Below are positions 52,612-61,245 of a stretch of DNA of 64,000 nucleotides, one piece after another; position 1 is the stretch's first letter; each line of letters begins with the position of its first letter. A program made the position numbers and the translations under genes. Origin of the DNA: Methanorbis furvi. Its GTDB lineage: Archaea; Halobacteriota; Methanomicrobia; Methanomicrobiales; Methanocorpusculaceae. Under the pieces are notes generated by a model. The model saw only the letters and a program-made list of their open reading frames with translations, had not been told where the DNA came from and did not search any database. Where the stretch lies: NCBI RefSeq assembly GCF_032714615.1, contig NZ_JAWDKA010000003.1:62001-126000 (forward strand), given 5' to 3'.

Positions 52612-52737
52612 AAAATCAGTACTCTCTATTCAGAAAAATTAAACTAAAAACAACAATAGCAAAACATTGGCTACAAAAAACATAAACACTCTGAAACGGA
52701 ATAATTCCCAAAATGAATCCTGAAAAATGCCTGAATT

Positions 52738-52760
52738 TGTAACCGCATGATGCGGTTACA
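52738..52760. promoter_or_regulatory. Palindromic site 2, TGTAACCGCAT type
   Basis: TGTAACCGCAT, one G, then ATGCGGTTACA: 11-bp arms without mismatch. It ends about 34 bases before the cofE TATA box, the place for an activator or repressor of that promoter. Confidence 0.55.
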
Positions 52761-52794
52761 CCGCAGACAACACAAGCAGTCACAAAACGCCGAC

Positions 52795-52803
52795 TTTATA
52801 ATC
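52795..52803 (+). promoter_or_regulatory. TATA box of cofE
   Basis: TTTATAATC lies about 25 bases before the cofE ATG at 52827, so the mRNA is probably leaderless. Confidence 0.55.
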
Positions 52804-52826
52804 ACACAAATGCATAATTTCAGATA

Positions 52827-53564
52827 ATGTCAGTTCAGGTAACCGGAGTTACAGGAGTTCCAATCATCCAAAAAGGTGATGATCTCCCTTCAATAATCTG
52901 CGCAAACACCAGTTTCGCAGACGGCGACATCATCTGCATCGCCTCCACCATCGTATCAAAATCCAAAGGATACACCCATGCCCTTGCAAGCATCACCCCG
53001 TCAGCAGATGCCAAAAGAATCGCAGCCAAAACAAAAGAAGACCCGCGGTTCGTTCAGGCAGTCCTTGACTCATCCACAGACATCATCATCGAATACCCGT
53101 TCATCCTCTCTGAACTACCGTTCGGACACATCGGCGTGCGCGCAGGTGTTGACAACAGCAACATCGAAGGAGAAAACATCATCGTACTGCCCAAAGACCC
53201 GATGGGAGAGGCAAAAGAGATCAGAGACAAAATTTACCAAATCTGCGGCAAACATGTCGGCGTAATTGTCACCGACACCTGCGGCCGTGCATTCCGCCGC
53301 GGCCAGACCGGCAACGCCATCGGCTGGGCAGGAATGACCGCAATCCGTGACTTCCGCGGAGACCATGACCTCTTCGGTCTGGAACTTGAGATCACCGAAG
53401 AAGCAGTTGTCGACGAGATTGCTGCATTCTCCAACTTCATCATGGGCGAAAGTAACAACGGCATTCCGGTCGTCAAATTCTCCGGCTGCGAGGCATGGAA
53501 AGGTCACGACTCCCTGTACTTCACCAAAGAAGAGGACCTGATCCGAAAATCCCTGCAAAAATAA
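52827..53564 (+). CDS. cofE: Coenzyme F420-0:L-glutamate ligase
   Basis: CofE adds the glutamate residues to F420-0 with GTP, giving the hydride carrier of methanogenesis. The 245-residue protein includes DIICIASTIVSKSKGY (about 34-49), VRAGVDNSN (about 104-112) and TDTCGRAFRRGQTGNAIGWAG (about 150-170). No Shine-Dalgarno is seen, and the TATA box is 25 bases upstream. The editing-protein gene follows after four bases. Confidence 0.95.
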   Translation: MSVQVTGVTGVPIIQKGDDLPSIICANTSFADGDIICIASTIVSKSKGYTHALASITPSADAKRIAAKTKEDPRFVQAVLDSSTDIIIEYPFILSELPFGHIGVRAGVDNSNIEGENIIVLPKDPMGEAKEIRDKIYQICGKHVGVIVTDTCGRAFRRGQTGNAIGWAGMTAIRDFRGDHDLFGLELEITEEAVVDEIAAFSNFIMGESNNGIPVVKFSGCEAWKGHDSLYFTKEEDLIRKSLQK

Positions 53565-53568
53565 TATC

Positions 53569-54057
53569 ATGAATCCTGAAGACACCGTATTTACCCTGCT
53601 CGACAGCAGAGGCTGTCCCTACCAGACAACCAGCCATCCGGTGGCATACACCTATGAGGACATGGTAAACCTCGGAGTCACCGAAAAGGGCGAGGTCTGC
53701 AAAAATCTTTTTTTACGCGACGCCAAAGGAAGACGACACTTCCTTGTCGTCATGTGCGGCAAAAAATCCGCTGACCTCAAAACACTCGCAGAAAAAATCG
53801 GATCAACTGCGTTAAGCTTTGCATCAGCAGAACGCCTGACAAAATACCTGAACCTCTCCCGCGGAGAAGTCACACCGTTCGGCATACTCAACGACACAGA
53901 GTCAGCAGTCGAAGTGGTGTTTGATGCAGACCTGAAGAAAACTCCTTGCATCGGTATTCATCCAAACACGAACACGATTACTGTCTGGATTACGTACGAA
54001 GATGTCAGAAAAATCGTCAGCGAACACGGCAACAAAGTTATTGAAATTGAGATATGA
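53569..54057 (+). CDS. ProX/YbaK-type aminoacyl-tRNA editing protein
   Basis: The 162-residue protein resembles free-standing homologues of the prolyl-tRNA synthetase editing domain, which deacylate misacylated tRNA such as Ala-tRNA(Pro). Visible: TSHPVAYTYEDM near 22-33, KNLFLRDAKG near 45-54 with a Lys typical of catalysis, and GEVTPFGILND near 98-108. The preferred substrate is not evident. It is co-transcribed with cofE. Confidence 0.88.
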   Translation: MNPEDTVFTLLDSRGCPYQTTSHPVAYTYEDMVNLGVTEKGEVCKNLFLRDAKGRRHFLVVMCGKKSADLKTLAEKIGSTALSFASAERLTKYLNLSRGEVTPFGILNDTESAVEVVFDADLKKTPCIGIHPNTNTITVWITYEDVRKIVSEHGNKVIEIEI

Positions 54058-54061
54058 ATCG

Positions 54062-54325
54062 ACTTTGCCCATAAATTCGTTTATTGATGAACTGAGTTTG
54101 GGATTGATCAGCTCCGCCCACGGAAAAGCAGAACACGCGGAGCTTCACGGAAAAACAACACGGAGCAGACGTGAACTACACGGAAATGAGTTGTTTTCGG
54201 ATTCAGTGATGTTCACGTCTGCTCCGTGATTTTTTTTATTTCTGTGTGCTCCGCTTTTCCCGCGTAGCGGTAAGCAGGCCGAAGGCATGCGTCACGTGGG
54301 AGGCAGGAGTTAATGAACAACACCA
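54062..54325. repeat. CACGG-family inverted repeat (R10)
   Basis: The left flank ATAAATTCGTTTATTGATGA and AGTTTGGGATTGATCAGCTC match R2. Arms: CACGGAGCAGACGTGAAC near 54159 and GATGTTCACGTCTGCTCCGT near 54208. The right part is GCGGTAAGCAGGCCGAAGGC and ATGCGTCACGTGGGAGG. It lies between the editing protein and Sec61 beta and fills most of the 54058-54398 gap. Confidence 0.85.
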
Positions 54326-54398
54326 TCTGAATCGAAAAAAATAGATGCTGTCTTAAGACAGCACAATATCCTGCAGGTTTTTTCTCGCTAAACCTGTA

Positions 54399-54557
54399 TT
54401 AGAAGAACAGGTTCAGCAGGTATATTGCTACACCAACAGCCGCCGCAACAATCAGCACGGTCTTTGGACCGATGTGGACTGCTTTCCGGTTGTCAGCGTC
54501 ATAATATGTGACAAGACCTGCGGATGAACTTAATCCTCTGCCCGACTTCTTTGCCAT
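54399..54557 (-). CDS. Sec61 beta (SecG-type) translocon subunit
   Basis: The 52-residue subunit of the archaeal SecYE-beta protein channel: MAKKSGRGLSSSAGLVTYYD is a typical start (the AGL.RY/YD element), and one membrane helix at about 33-50 (KTVLIVAAAVGVAIYLLNLF) ends the protein. The gene is short but matches the family throughout. Confidence 0.93.
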   Translation of the reverse strand: MAKKSGRGLSSSAGLVTYYDADNRKAVHIGPKTVLIVAAAVGVAIYLLNLFF

Positions 54558-54610
54558 ACCATATTATGTTCCCACTCTAAACATATAAATCAAGAGGAAT
54601 ATCTGCAGGT

Positions 54611-55636
54611 ATGCCGGACAAAGAACTTCAGGGACTCGCTTTCTGCGGCGAGACGTTTCCGCCGCGCAATGTATCGATCGTAATTGAAGAGGGAGTTATC
54701 ACCGATATTACCGATACCGCAGGACCTGCAAAGCAGTGGATCATTCCTTCGTTTTTCAATGCCCACACGCATATCGCAGATACGGTTGCTATGGACACGC
54801 CGGTTGCGGGAAGGACGATATCTGAACTTGTCGCACCGCCAAACGGCCTCAAGCATCAGATTCTTCGCAGGACTTCGGATGATTGTCTGGTTCGCGCGAT
54901 GCAGGAGACCATTGCATTTATGCATGCAACCGGCACAACCGGTTTTGCCGAGTTTCGGGAGGGGGGACCGCACGGCGTGGATCTTTTTTCCCGTGCCGGA
55001 CGCCCGGGAATTTCAGCAGTGGTGTTCGGCAGAGACGGGGGCGAGTTCATCGCTGACGGTCTTGGGCTGAGCAGTGCAAAAAATCGCGAGTCTGATCTCG
55101 CTGCTGTTGAGAGGGCACGTGCCGCAGGAAAAAAAATCGCGATTCATGCAGGAGAGGTGGGAGCCGGAGATATTGATGATGCATTTGCTCTGGAGCCTGA
55201 TCTTATTATCCATGCAACGTATTTTGAGGACCGGCATATCAGGCAGGCTGCGGATGAAAATATTCCGCTGGTTGTGTGCCCGAGGTCCAACTGGATACTT
55301 GGCGGGACCGGTGACGCATCAAGACCGCCGGTGCGAAAAATGCTGGACGCAGGATGCACGCTCTGGCTTGGAACCGATAATGTGATGTTTGTCTCTCCTG
55401 ATATGTTTGCCGAGTGCGCATTTCTGACTACTGTTTACAAAACAACTCCAGAAGAGACGCTTCGTATGGCAACCGGTGGGGCGGCACTTTTCGGACGTTC
55501 CGGTATTCTTGCGGTCGGGGAGCCGGCTGATCTCATCTGTCTGGACCCTGGGTATGCAGATAAGTGGACACAGTGCCCGGGCCTCTCTCTTTTCTCCCGT
55601 CTTGGAAGCAGGGCGGTGCGGTTTGTATCTGAGTAG
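54611..55636 (+). CDS. Amidohydrolase-family protein
   Basis: 341 residues, a TIM-barrel metal hydrolase of the deaminase type. FNAHTHIAD at 50-57 gives His52 and His54; AIHAGEVG (about 178-185) gives a later His and Glu; HATYF near 202 and LGTDNVMFV (about 258-266) supply further ligands. This resembles cytosine/guanine-type deaminases and related enzymes, and the substrate is unassigned. It is divergent from Sec61 beta. Confidence 0.85.
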   Translation: MPDKELQGLAFCGETFPPRNVSIVIEEGVITDITDTAGPAKQWIIPSFFNAHTHIADTVAMDTPVAGRTISELVAPPNGLKHQILRRTSDDCLVRAMQETIAFMHATGTTGFAEFREGGPHGVDLFSRAGRPGISAVVFGRDGGEFIADGLGLSSAKNRESDLAAVERARAAGKKIAIHAGEVGAGDIDDAFALEPDLIIHATYFEDRHIRQAADENIPLVVCPRSNWILGGTGDASRPPVRKMLDAGCTLWLGTDNVMFVSPDMFAECAFLTTVYKTTPEETLRMATGGAALFGRSGILAVGEPADLICLDPGYADKWTQCPGLSLFSRLGSRAVRFVSE

Positions 55637-55675
55637 CCCACGGAAAAACGAACATCACGATATTTGATATGATAC

Positions 55676-56133
55676 CACAAAAAGAATGAGTAAGTTTCGT
55701 CTTGGAAATTTTTCAAAAAAAAAATTGTTGCAGAAATATTTTCAGAGTGTCGCTGAAATAGAAAACACGAATTACACGAATCGCATACCTTCGACATGCT
55801 TGGCTCGTCTACCGGCTCACCCACGACATAATTTTGAACTTCTTCCCATCTCCCCCCTCACTAATCGCTCGTCAGGGTATAGGAGCTAATAAGATACAAC
55901 GAAAAACTGTATTTGATCGACGAGCAATTAACGAGGAAAAAGTATCTTATACATTTCAAATACTGGCCAGTAGGCGAGCACATCAGGCCATGAAATGGCA
56001 TGTGATTCGTGTAATTCGTGTTTTTTCTCATCATCCAATTGATTCTTCCAAATAACTGCGGGAGCAGATGTTGTCATATGAAAATGTTTCATCACGCTAT
56101 TTCAGGGAGAAAAATTCACTAAATTTTTTTGTG
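55676..56133. mobile_element. MITE-like element, copy B (458 bp, inverted)
   Basis: This is the reverse-complement homologue of 526-988, with matching ends (CACAAAAAGAATGAGT at 55676 and ACTAAATTTTTTTGTG ending at 56133). The blocks CGTCTTGGAAATTTTTC, GAGTGTCGCTGAAAT, ATTACACGAATCGCA, ACGACATAATTTTGAACTTC and GATCGACGAGCAATTA are common to both. CACGG-family sequence (GCCCACGGAAAAACG) stands directly left of it at about 55635. No ORF is conserved between copies. Confidence 0.7.
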
Positions 56134-56344
56134 AGAGTACACATCATGAAATTTGAAATTCTGATGCCACGAAAGTATTTCATCACAATTTTTTCAGAAA
56201 AATATAGGCCGTTAAGATATCGATTGACAGGCATACGATTCAGATTTCAGATAAGTAAGGGAGGGAGGGAGGGAGAGAGAGAATACTTGATTTTTCCAAA
56301 AACCAAATAACTTTTTTTTCGAAGTATCACACAAAATTCAAAAA

Positions 56345-56460
56345 AAATCATTTCCATGATGCTCACGTTTGTTCCGTGATGTTTTTTCTGTTAAATTCGG
56401 TGTGTTCCTGCGAAGCGGTAAGCAGGCCGTAGGCATGCGTTTAGTGGGCGGAGCGACTCA
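56345..56460. repeat. CACGG-family right half (R11)
   Basis: GATGCTCACGTTTGTTCCGT, then GTGTTCCTGCGAAGCGGTAA, GCAGGCCGTAGGCATGCG and GTGGGCGGAGCGACTC. With the left fragment at 55635-55660 it may be one member split by element B. A simple GGGAGG tandem run sits at about 56260-56278. No gene was seen in 55637-56457. Confidence 0.75.
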
Positions 56461-57135
56461 CTCCAAAACTTTGTCTGATAAACACGCGGCCTTCATTGCA
56501 TTCATAAGAGCAACCATCTCCCGAACCTCCTCCTCGCACCGTTTCTCGATTCCTGAATAATCCTTTTCATCTGCCATCTCCCAGACCCTCTTTCCGGTGG
56601 GTTTCTGGTCCCGGATACCGAGAAGTCCGTTGGCAAGTTCATTGTGGGTGCAGGGATGCAGAACCGGACGGGGAATCTGAAGAAAACCGATTCCTGCGGT
56701 TGCAAGATCAACCACCCGCACCTTGCAGATGGTTTCATAGATCTCTTCAGGCGCGGCAACCTCGTACTCCAGACATTTTGCAGTAAGGAACGGCATATCG
56801 AATGTTGAGATGCCGATGCCTGCGACGATCGGGTCGCAGTGTATGCGTTTTTTCGCGGCAAGAGGTTTCCACACTTCGGTGAAATGACGATAGAGATTTT
56901 TCACGACCTCCTCTTCAGACCCGTCGTTCCATATCCAGTGATGCTGGTAGTCTGCGGACACTTCATCAAGGAGAGGACGCGACCGGTAGACGACACCGCC
57001 AAGGAGGGTGTGATCTTTTCGGTACGGATTCACCGACAAAGATGCGCCGGTTTTTCTCCGTCGGTCGCACTCAGGCACAAACGCTTCGAGATCAAAGACG
57101 ATGAGTTCGGTCAGTTTTGGCAGAAACACTATCAT
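56458..57135 (-). CDS. RNase H-like 3'-5' exonuclease-type protein
   Basis: 225 residues. VFDLEAF (13-19) gives the first Asp-x-Glu of a DEDD exonuclease core. GIGISTFDMPFLTAKC (about 106-121) fits the second motif, and HNELANGLLGI with later Asp/Glu fits the third loosely. The family is not certain, and DNA or RNA as substrate is open. Its start is four bases from the MarC stop. Confidence 0.65.
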   Translation of the reverse strand: MIVFLPKLTELIVFDLEAFVPECDRRRKTGASLSVNPYRKDHTLLGGVVYRSRPLLDEVSADYQHHWIWNDGSEEEVVKNLYRHFTEVWKPLAAKKRIHCDPIVAGIGISTFDMPFLTAKCLEYEVAAPEEIYETICKVRVVDLATAGIGFLQIPRPVLHPCTHNELANGLLGIRDQKPTGKRVWEMADEKDYSGIEKRCEEEVREMVALMNAMKAACLSDKVLE

Positions 57136-57139
57136 CGTA

Positions 57140-57796
57140 TCAGAACCCTGCCATGCTCAGCTGCACCAATCCGATTACGCCTGACCAGATGGTGTGAACT
57201 GCAATTGCGGTGAGAAGAAGACCAACAATCTTTGAGAGAATGACGATGACGGTTTCTCCAAGTATTGCCGTGATCTTTGAAGAGAATGCAAGCACAAGCC
57301 AGATGAAGAGAAGCGAAAGAGCGACCGCAAGGGCTGTCAGGATAATTCCATCCTGAGATCCAAGAATCATAACAGTGGTGATGGTTCCAGGACCGCACAT
57401 AATCGGTGTCCCGATAATAACACCTGCCATTGATTTGCGAACGGCTCCCGCGGGAAGCTGGCCGTCTGTCTGTCCGGCACGTTCATCGTGCGCGGACTTT
57501 CCGCCGATCTCAAGACCGAGAACGATCTGGAGACCAAGGATAAAGAGGATGATACCGCCGGCGATTTTGAAACTTTCGAGTTCTATGCCAAGTACTGAGA
57601 AGATTATATCATTGAAGACAAGGAATGCGAACATGAGCGCTCCTGCTACTGCTGTTGCGATACCTGCCTGCTTGAGAGTCTCTGTTCGTGAGAGTCCGCG
57701 GGTGAGGTTGATGAACATCGAGACCGAGAGCAGAGGGTCAAGGATGATGAACAGCGTAATTGCCGCTGAGATGATGGTGGCGAGTATCTCCAGCAT
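57140..57796 (-). CDS. MarC-family membrane protein (UPF0056)
   Basis: 218 residues with six membrane helices in the MarC pattern: FIILDPLLSVSMFINLTRG (about 16-34), IIGTPIMCGPGTITTVMIL (about 128-146) and AVHTIWSGVIGL near the end. MarC proteins are of unknown function and not proven efflux pumps. The ATG at 57796 matches the family start (MLEILATIISA), and the longer frame to 57919 is rejected. Confidence 0.92.
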   Translation of the reverse strand: MLEILATIISAAITLFIILDPLLSVSMFINLTRGLSRTETLKQAGIATAVAGALMFAFLVFNDIIFSVLGIELESFKIAGGIILFILGLQIVLGLEIGGKSAHDERAGQTDGQLPAGAVRKSMAGVIIGTPIMCGPGTITTVMILGSQDGIILTALAVALSLLFIWLVLAFSSKITAILGETVIVILSKIVGLLLTAIAVHTIWSGVIGLVQLSMAGF

Positions 57797-57937
57797 AGAT
57801 GTAATGAGTATTGTTTTTGATTGATAATATAGGTGGGGAACAGGTATGCTTTGCATTCGTATTTTTGGGTTGTCCACGAAAATACGACAAAATAACAAAC
57901 AGCTATAGTTAATAAACAAACCTTATGGGAAAATACG

Positions 57938-57991
57938 AAAAAAAGCGTCTGTTGTGTGAGTCTGCACAAGGCAGTGCCTTGGGCACTGCCT
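57938..57991 (-). terminator. Hairpin terminator after nusA
   Basis: AGGCAGTGCC (57969-57978) and its exact complement (57982-57991) with a three-base loop. On the minus strand it is followed by a T-run at 57944-57938. It lies 27 bases after the nusA stop and fits a strong intrinsic terminator. Confidence 0.6.
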
Positions 57992-58017
57992 GATGCTGAA
58001 GAAAGAGTCCGAACTCT

Positions 58018-58491
58018 TTACTGCTCGTCGTCTTCGTCGTCAAAGCTCTCTTCTTCATCCTGTTTGAGTTCAACATTGTTGATGTCAAACTGGCGGAATG
58101 CGAGTTTCTTTGCTTTGATGATGTTTCTGCCTTCTTTTCCGATTGCAAGACCACGGTCTTCGTCGTTTACTTCGACGTAGGCGATCTCGCCGTCTTCATC
58201 GTCTTCGAAGGTGACGGTGCTGACCTGCACCGGCAGGAAGCAGTTGCGAATGAACTGGACTTTGTCTGCGTTGTACTCAACGACTTCAACCTTTTTGCCG
58301 AAAGCGTCGGATGCCTTTTTGATGCTGGCACCTTTCTTTCCGATTGCAAGGCCCATCTCTCCGGGGTTGATGACGAAGAGAATACGACCGAATTTGTCGT
58401 CGACCACACAGTCACGTGCACCTGCACCGGTCAGGTTTTCAAACTGTGCAATCATACGCATTGCATCTTCGGAAATTGTTATTTCACTCAT
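58018..58491 (-). CDS. nusA: Archaeal NusA-like KH-domain protein
   Basis: 157 residues, two KH domains only: GLAIGKKGASIKKAS (about 47-61) and GLAIGKEGRNIIKAKK (about 115-130) are the two GxxG loops. The tail is acidic (EEESFDDEDDEQ). Homologous to the KH part of bacterial NusA and possibly acting in transcription elongation or termination. Two bases separate it from L30e. Confidence 0.95.
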   Translation of the reverse strand: MSEITISEDAMRMIAQFENLTGAGARDCVVDDKFGRILFVINPGEMGLAIGKKGASIKKASDAFGKKVEVVEYNADKVQFIRNCFLPVQVSTVTFEDDEDGEIAYVEVNDEDRGLAIGKEGRNIIKAKKLAFRQFDINNVELKQDEEESFDDEDDEQ

Positions 58492-58493
58492 AT

Positions 58494-58799
58494 TTATGCT
58501 CTCTTAAGGCTCAGAATGTCAGATTCGCCTGCGTCGACGATTGCAAGAACGCTGATCATGTGGTCGCGACCGCACTCTTTGCCAAGCTGACGGGAGCTGC
58601 CGGCAAATTCGTAGAGTGAGAGGTTCTCTGCTGCGGTGAGCATTGTGCGAACTTTTGCCGGTGCATTGTTTGCAACGATGACAAGTTCTGCTTTGTTTTC
58701 AGCAATGATCTTTTCGACGCTGTTCTGTCCTAAAACGACCTTACCGGTCTTGATTGCCCTTCTCAGGGATAAGTTGAAATCCATGTTGAGATTCACCAT
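58494..58799 (-). CDS. rpl30e: 50S ribosomal protein L30e
   Basis: 101 residues matching archaeal L30e (MVNLNMDFNLSLRRAIKTGK; GKVVLGQNSVEKII; AGSSRQLGKECGRDHMISVL). In most archaea it follows the RNA polymerase genes, but here the L30e-nusA pair is on the minus strand about 3.5 kb left of rpoH. An ATG at 58784 is an alternative start. Confidence 0.94.
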   Translation of the reverse strand: MVNLNMDFNLSLRRAIKTGKVVLGQNSVEKIIAENKAELVIVANNAPAKVRTMLTAAENLSLYEFAGSSRQLGKECGRDHMISVLAIVDAGESDILSLKRA

Positions 58800-59034
58800 T
58801 TTTATTGGTAGATCTGCACTCCGATCCGGCACCTGGGGAGGTGGCCCCATAAAATCCGAATCTTCCCGCAGTCCGTGTCCTTCCATTTGGAGAACACCAG
58901 TTTTCCGGCGGCGTGATATGCACGTGCAGGAAAAACTGTGTATATATTACTGTTCAGTGATAATGAAAGTTTCTTCAGTGAAGGTTTTGATATTATTTTC
59001 GTGGACGACTCAGAAATAAAATGAAAAGCCCTTC

Positions 59035-60072
59035 TTACGGCATGAATATCTGTCCGCCGGTATTTTCCTTCCATTCATCCATGATTTTTCTGAGCTTTTG
59101 GTGATCATTTTTTTCAAACGGATCAAACACACAAAGAGATGCGGAGAGGTCAGAAAGTTTTCTTGGAAGGCAGCGAAAATCACCGTGGAGTACAGAGATG
59201 CGAAGATTTTCTCCCGAGGCCTGGAGTATTTCGATCGGGCACCGGCGAACTTTTTTGGCGCTGAGATCACTCCAGTCTGTTGACCAGACACACTCCTGCA
59301 GTCCCAGTGGCTGACGGTTGACCTCGATGTTGACTGCGCTCCAGTATGCTGCGGCATACCACCGGTCGTTCAAGATAATGTGCGGCATGCCTGCAAGACC
59401 TGCTGCGATGCCAAGCGTTCCTACACCGCAGCATCCGTCGATGACGAGTGCGGGATTTTTGCGGTCAATCATGCGGGATAGTGAGAGGAGTTTGGGGTTG
59501 AAGGGGCGCGGCATCTCGATGTGCATGGTGCTGCTGCGCTGGTAGACAACAATGTTTCCGGCAGGAGATGAAAAGATGGTAGCGTGCAGATCGCATCCGG
59601 TGATGCATTCATGCGTGTGATACACAGCAGAGTCGATGCCGTCCGAAAGGCCGGGAACGATGCGGTGGTCGCAGACGACACCACGGAGTTCGGGGATCTC
59701 TTCCATCAGCCGGTCGGCAATGGTTTTGCTGATTGCATGGGTGAGGAGAATCAGTGATTTTTTCGGCAGGTATGGTGGAGAGCGAAGTACCATGAACGGA
59801 TGCAGGTGCGGAACTCCTGCATCAATCAGAGGAGCATCTGAAGGAATTACCTTTTCTTCGGTGAGAATAAGCCAGATGTGGAAAAAAACGTCGTCAATAT
59901 AGCGTTTGCCGCAGACAGGACAAGGGGGAGGGGGAAAATCCAGATCCGGAGATAGCTGCTTGTTTCTGGGTAGGCCATGACAGGACGGGCATGCATCAAA
60001 CCGGTGAACGGAAATTTTCAAAAGATCATCAGATGACTGAATGCAATCCTGTCCGCAGACAGGGCATTTCAT
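59035..60072 (-). CDS. SAM-dependent methyltransferase-like protein with zinc knuckles
   Basis: 345 residues. The N-terminal part has CPVCGQDC, CPSCH and CPVCGKRY (about 3-57), probably two zinc sites. The C-terminal half has VIDGCCGVGTLGIAAGLAG (about 218-236), a glycine-rich SAM-binding motif, and FDPFEKN near 318. Target unknown, perhaps a methanogen-specific enzyme. ATG at 60072 starts just before the zinc motif; an ATG at 60111 adds 13 residues. Confidence 0.7.
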   Translation of the reverse strand: MKCPVCGQDCIQSSDDLLKISVHRFDACPSCHGLPRNKQLSPDLDFPPPPCPVCGKRYIDDVFFHIWLILTEEKVIPSDAPLIDAGVPHLHPFMVLRSPPYLPKKSLILLTHAISKTIADRLMEEIPELRGVVCDHRIVPGLSDGIDSAVYHTHECITGCDLHATIFSSPAGNIVVYQRSSTMHIEMPRPFNPKLLSLSRMIDRKNPALVIDGCCGVGTLGIAAGLAGMPHIILNDRWYAAAYWSAVNIEVNRQPLGLQECVWSTDWSDLSAKKVRRCPIEILQASGENLRISVLHGDFRCLPRKLSDLSASLCVFDPFEKNDHQKLRKIMDEWKENTGGQIFMP

Positions 60073-60198
60073 AGGTGTTTGATTGGCGGGCGAGGTGATA
60101 ATGGTATGCACGGACGTTATTTTGCGTGATTATTGAGGGATGTTTGTGAAAAGAGTGGGGATTCCCCTGCTATCCCAACGAAACACGCTGACAAAAAA

Positions 60199-61050
60199 CT
60201 ATCGCAGTACCGCAATCAGATCGCCCTTTTTTGCTCCCACATGCCGGGCGACCGGCTCGCACTTCACCGTCATCAGATATGCAACCGGCGGCAGATTCTC
60301 ATACTCAGTCAGGCTCTCATAATTTGCAAGACCCTTTGAAATAATCAGTGTCGCATTTTGCATGGCGTCCGTAACTTCAGGCGGATACAGATCCGGATGC
60401 AGACCAAGCTGCGCACCGCCTCCTGCATGCAGCACCGCATCACAAACCTCAGACAATGCCAGATCCTCCGCCTCCTTCATCGTCACATCATTCAGCATCG
60501 GCTGATCCTTTACCACAATCGTCACATGACTCCCGCGCCTCTTGAGAGCCTCGCACAGCATCCGGTCAAACACCACCTCGCCGCAGTTATCAGTACAGTA
60601 CACCACGCGGTTTGCAAGCGCAAGAATTTTCTCCGTATCGTCCAAGGCAAGGCCGCGCTCAAACATCTCATGGAAATACTTCGTAAAATCCTGCGCAATC
60701 TCATGTCCCGCAACCCCGTAATCCATCGCATTCCCAATCACTGCCGCAACAAAATAATCATGTACATCAGAAAGCATCGGCGCGACGGCCTTCGCAACAT
60801 TTGCCGCAATCAAATTATCCTGCACTTTCAGTTCCGCATATGGATCAGACGATCCGATCACCTCATAACAGCACCGATGCACCGCTCCTGCAACAACCGA
60901 TGCCCCGATAGGTTCACTCACCCGTGAATCGTAGAGCTGCGTACACATCTCAAGCGCCTGCCCGGCAGTCTCCTCATCAGCTCCTGCATACCCTGCCTCT
61001 GCAACAATTCTTGAGAGCAGACATGCTCTGCATTCCGGCGCAAGTCTCAT
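60199..61050 (-). CDS. DUF89 damage-control phosphatase-like protein
   Basis: 283 residues of the archaeal DUF89 family: GNAMDYG (106-112) and TDNCGE (153-158) hold the metal-binding Asn and Asp residues. N-terminal CRACLLSRI carries a Cys pair. Related enzymes hydrolyse harmful phosphometabolites using divalent metals, and the substrate here is unknown. Confidence 0.9.
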   Translation of the reverse strand: MRLAPECRACLLSRIVAEAGYAGADEETAGQALEMCTQLYDSRVSEPIGASVVAGAVHRCCYEVIGSSDPYAELKVQDNLIAANVAKAVAPMLSDVHDYFVAAVIGNAMDYGVAGHEIAQDFTKYFHEMFERGLALDDTEKILALANRVVYCTDNCGEVVFDRMLCEALKRRGSHVTIVVKDQPMLNDVTMKEAEDLALSEVCDAVLHAGGGAQLGLHPDLYPPEVTDAMQNATLIISKGLANYESLTEYENLPPVAYLMTVKCEPVARHVGAKKGDLIAVLR

Positions 61051-61081
61051 ACAATCAACTCCAAAACAAAAAAATACACAA

Positions 61082-61154
61082 TGGGGCCGCCGCGATTTGA
61101 ACGCGAGTCAGAAGACCCCCAGTCTCCTAGGATTCCAGGCTACCCTACGGCCCC
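61082..61154 (-). tRNA. tRNA-Pro(GGG)
   Basis: On the minus strand GGGGCCG (61154-61148) starts the acceptor, with discriminator A at 61082. The anticodon loop CTGGGGG between GGAGA and TCTTC gives anticodon GGG. CCA is not encoded. 73 nt. Confidence 0.92.
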
Positions 61155-61245
61155 TCACTTATCCTCCCTTCCGGGACGAAGCATCTTACATATTAGACGC
61201 GTGTTCCTTATTAGTTTTTACTTTGGCATCCGCAAAAAAAGAGAA

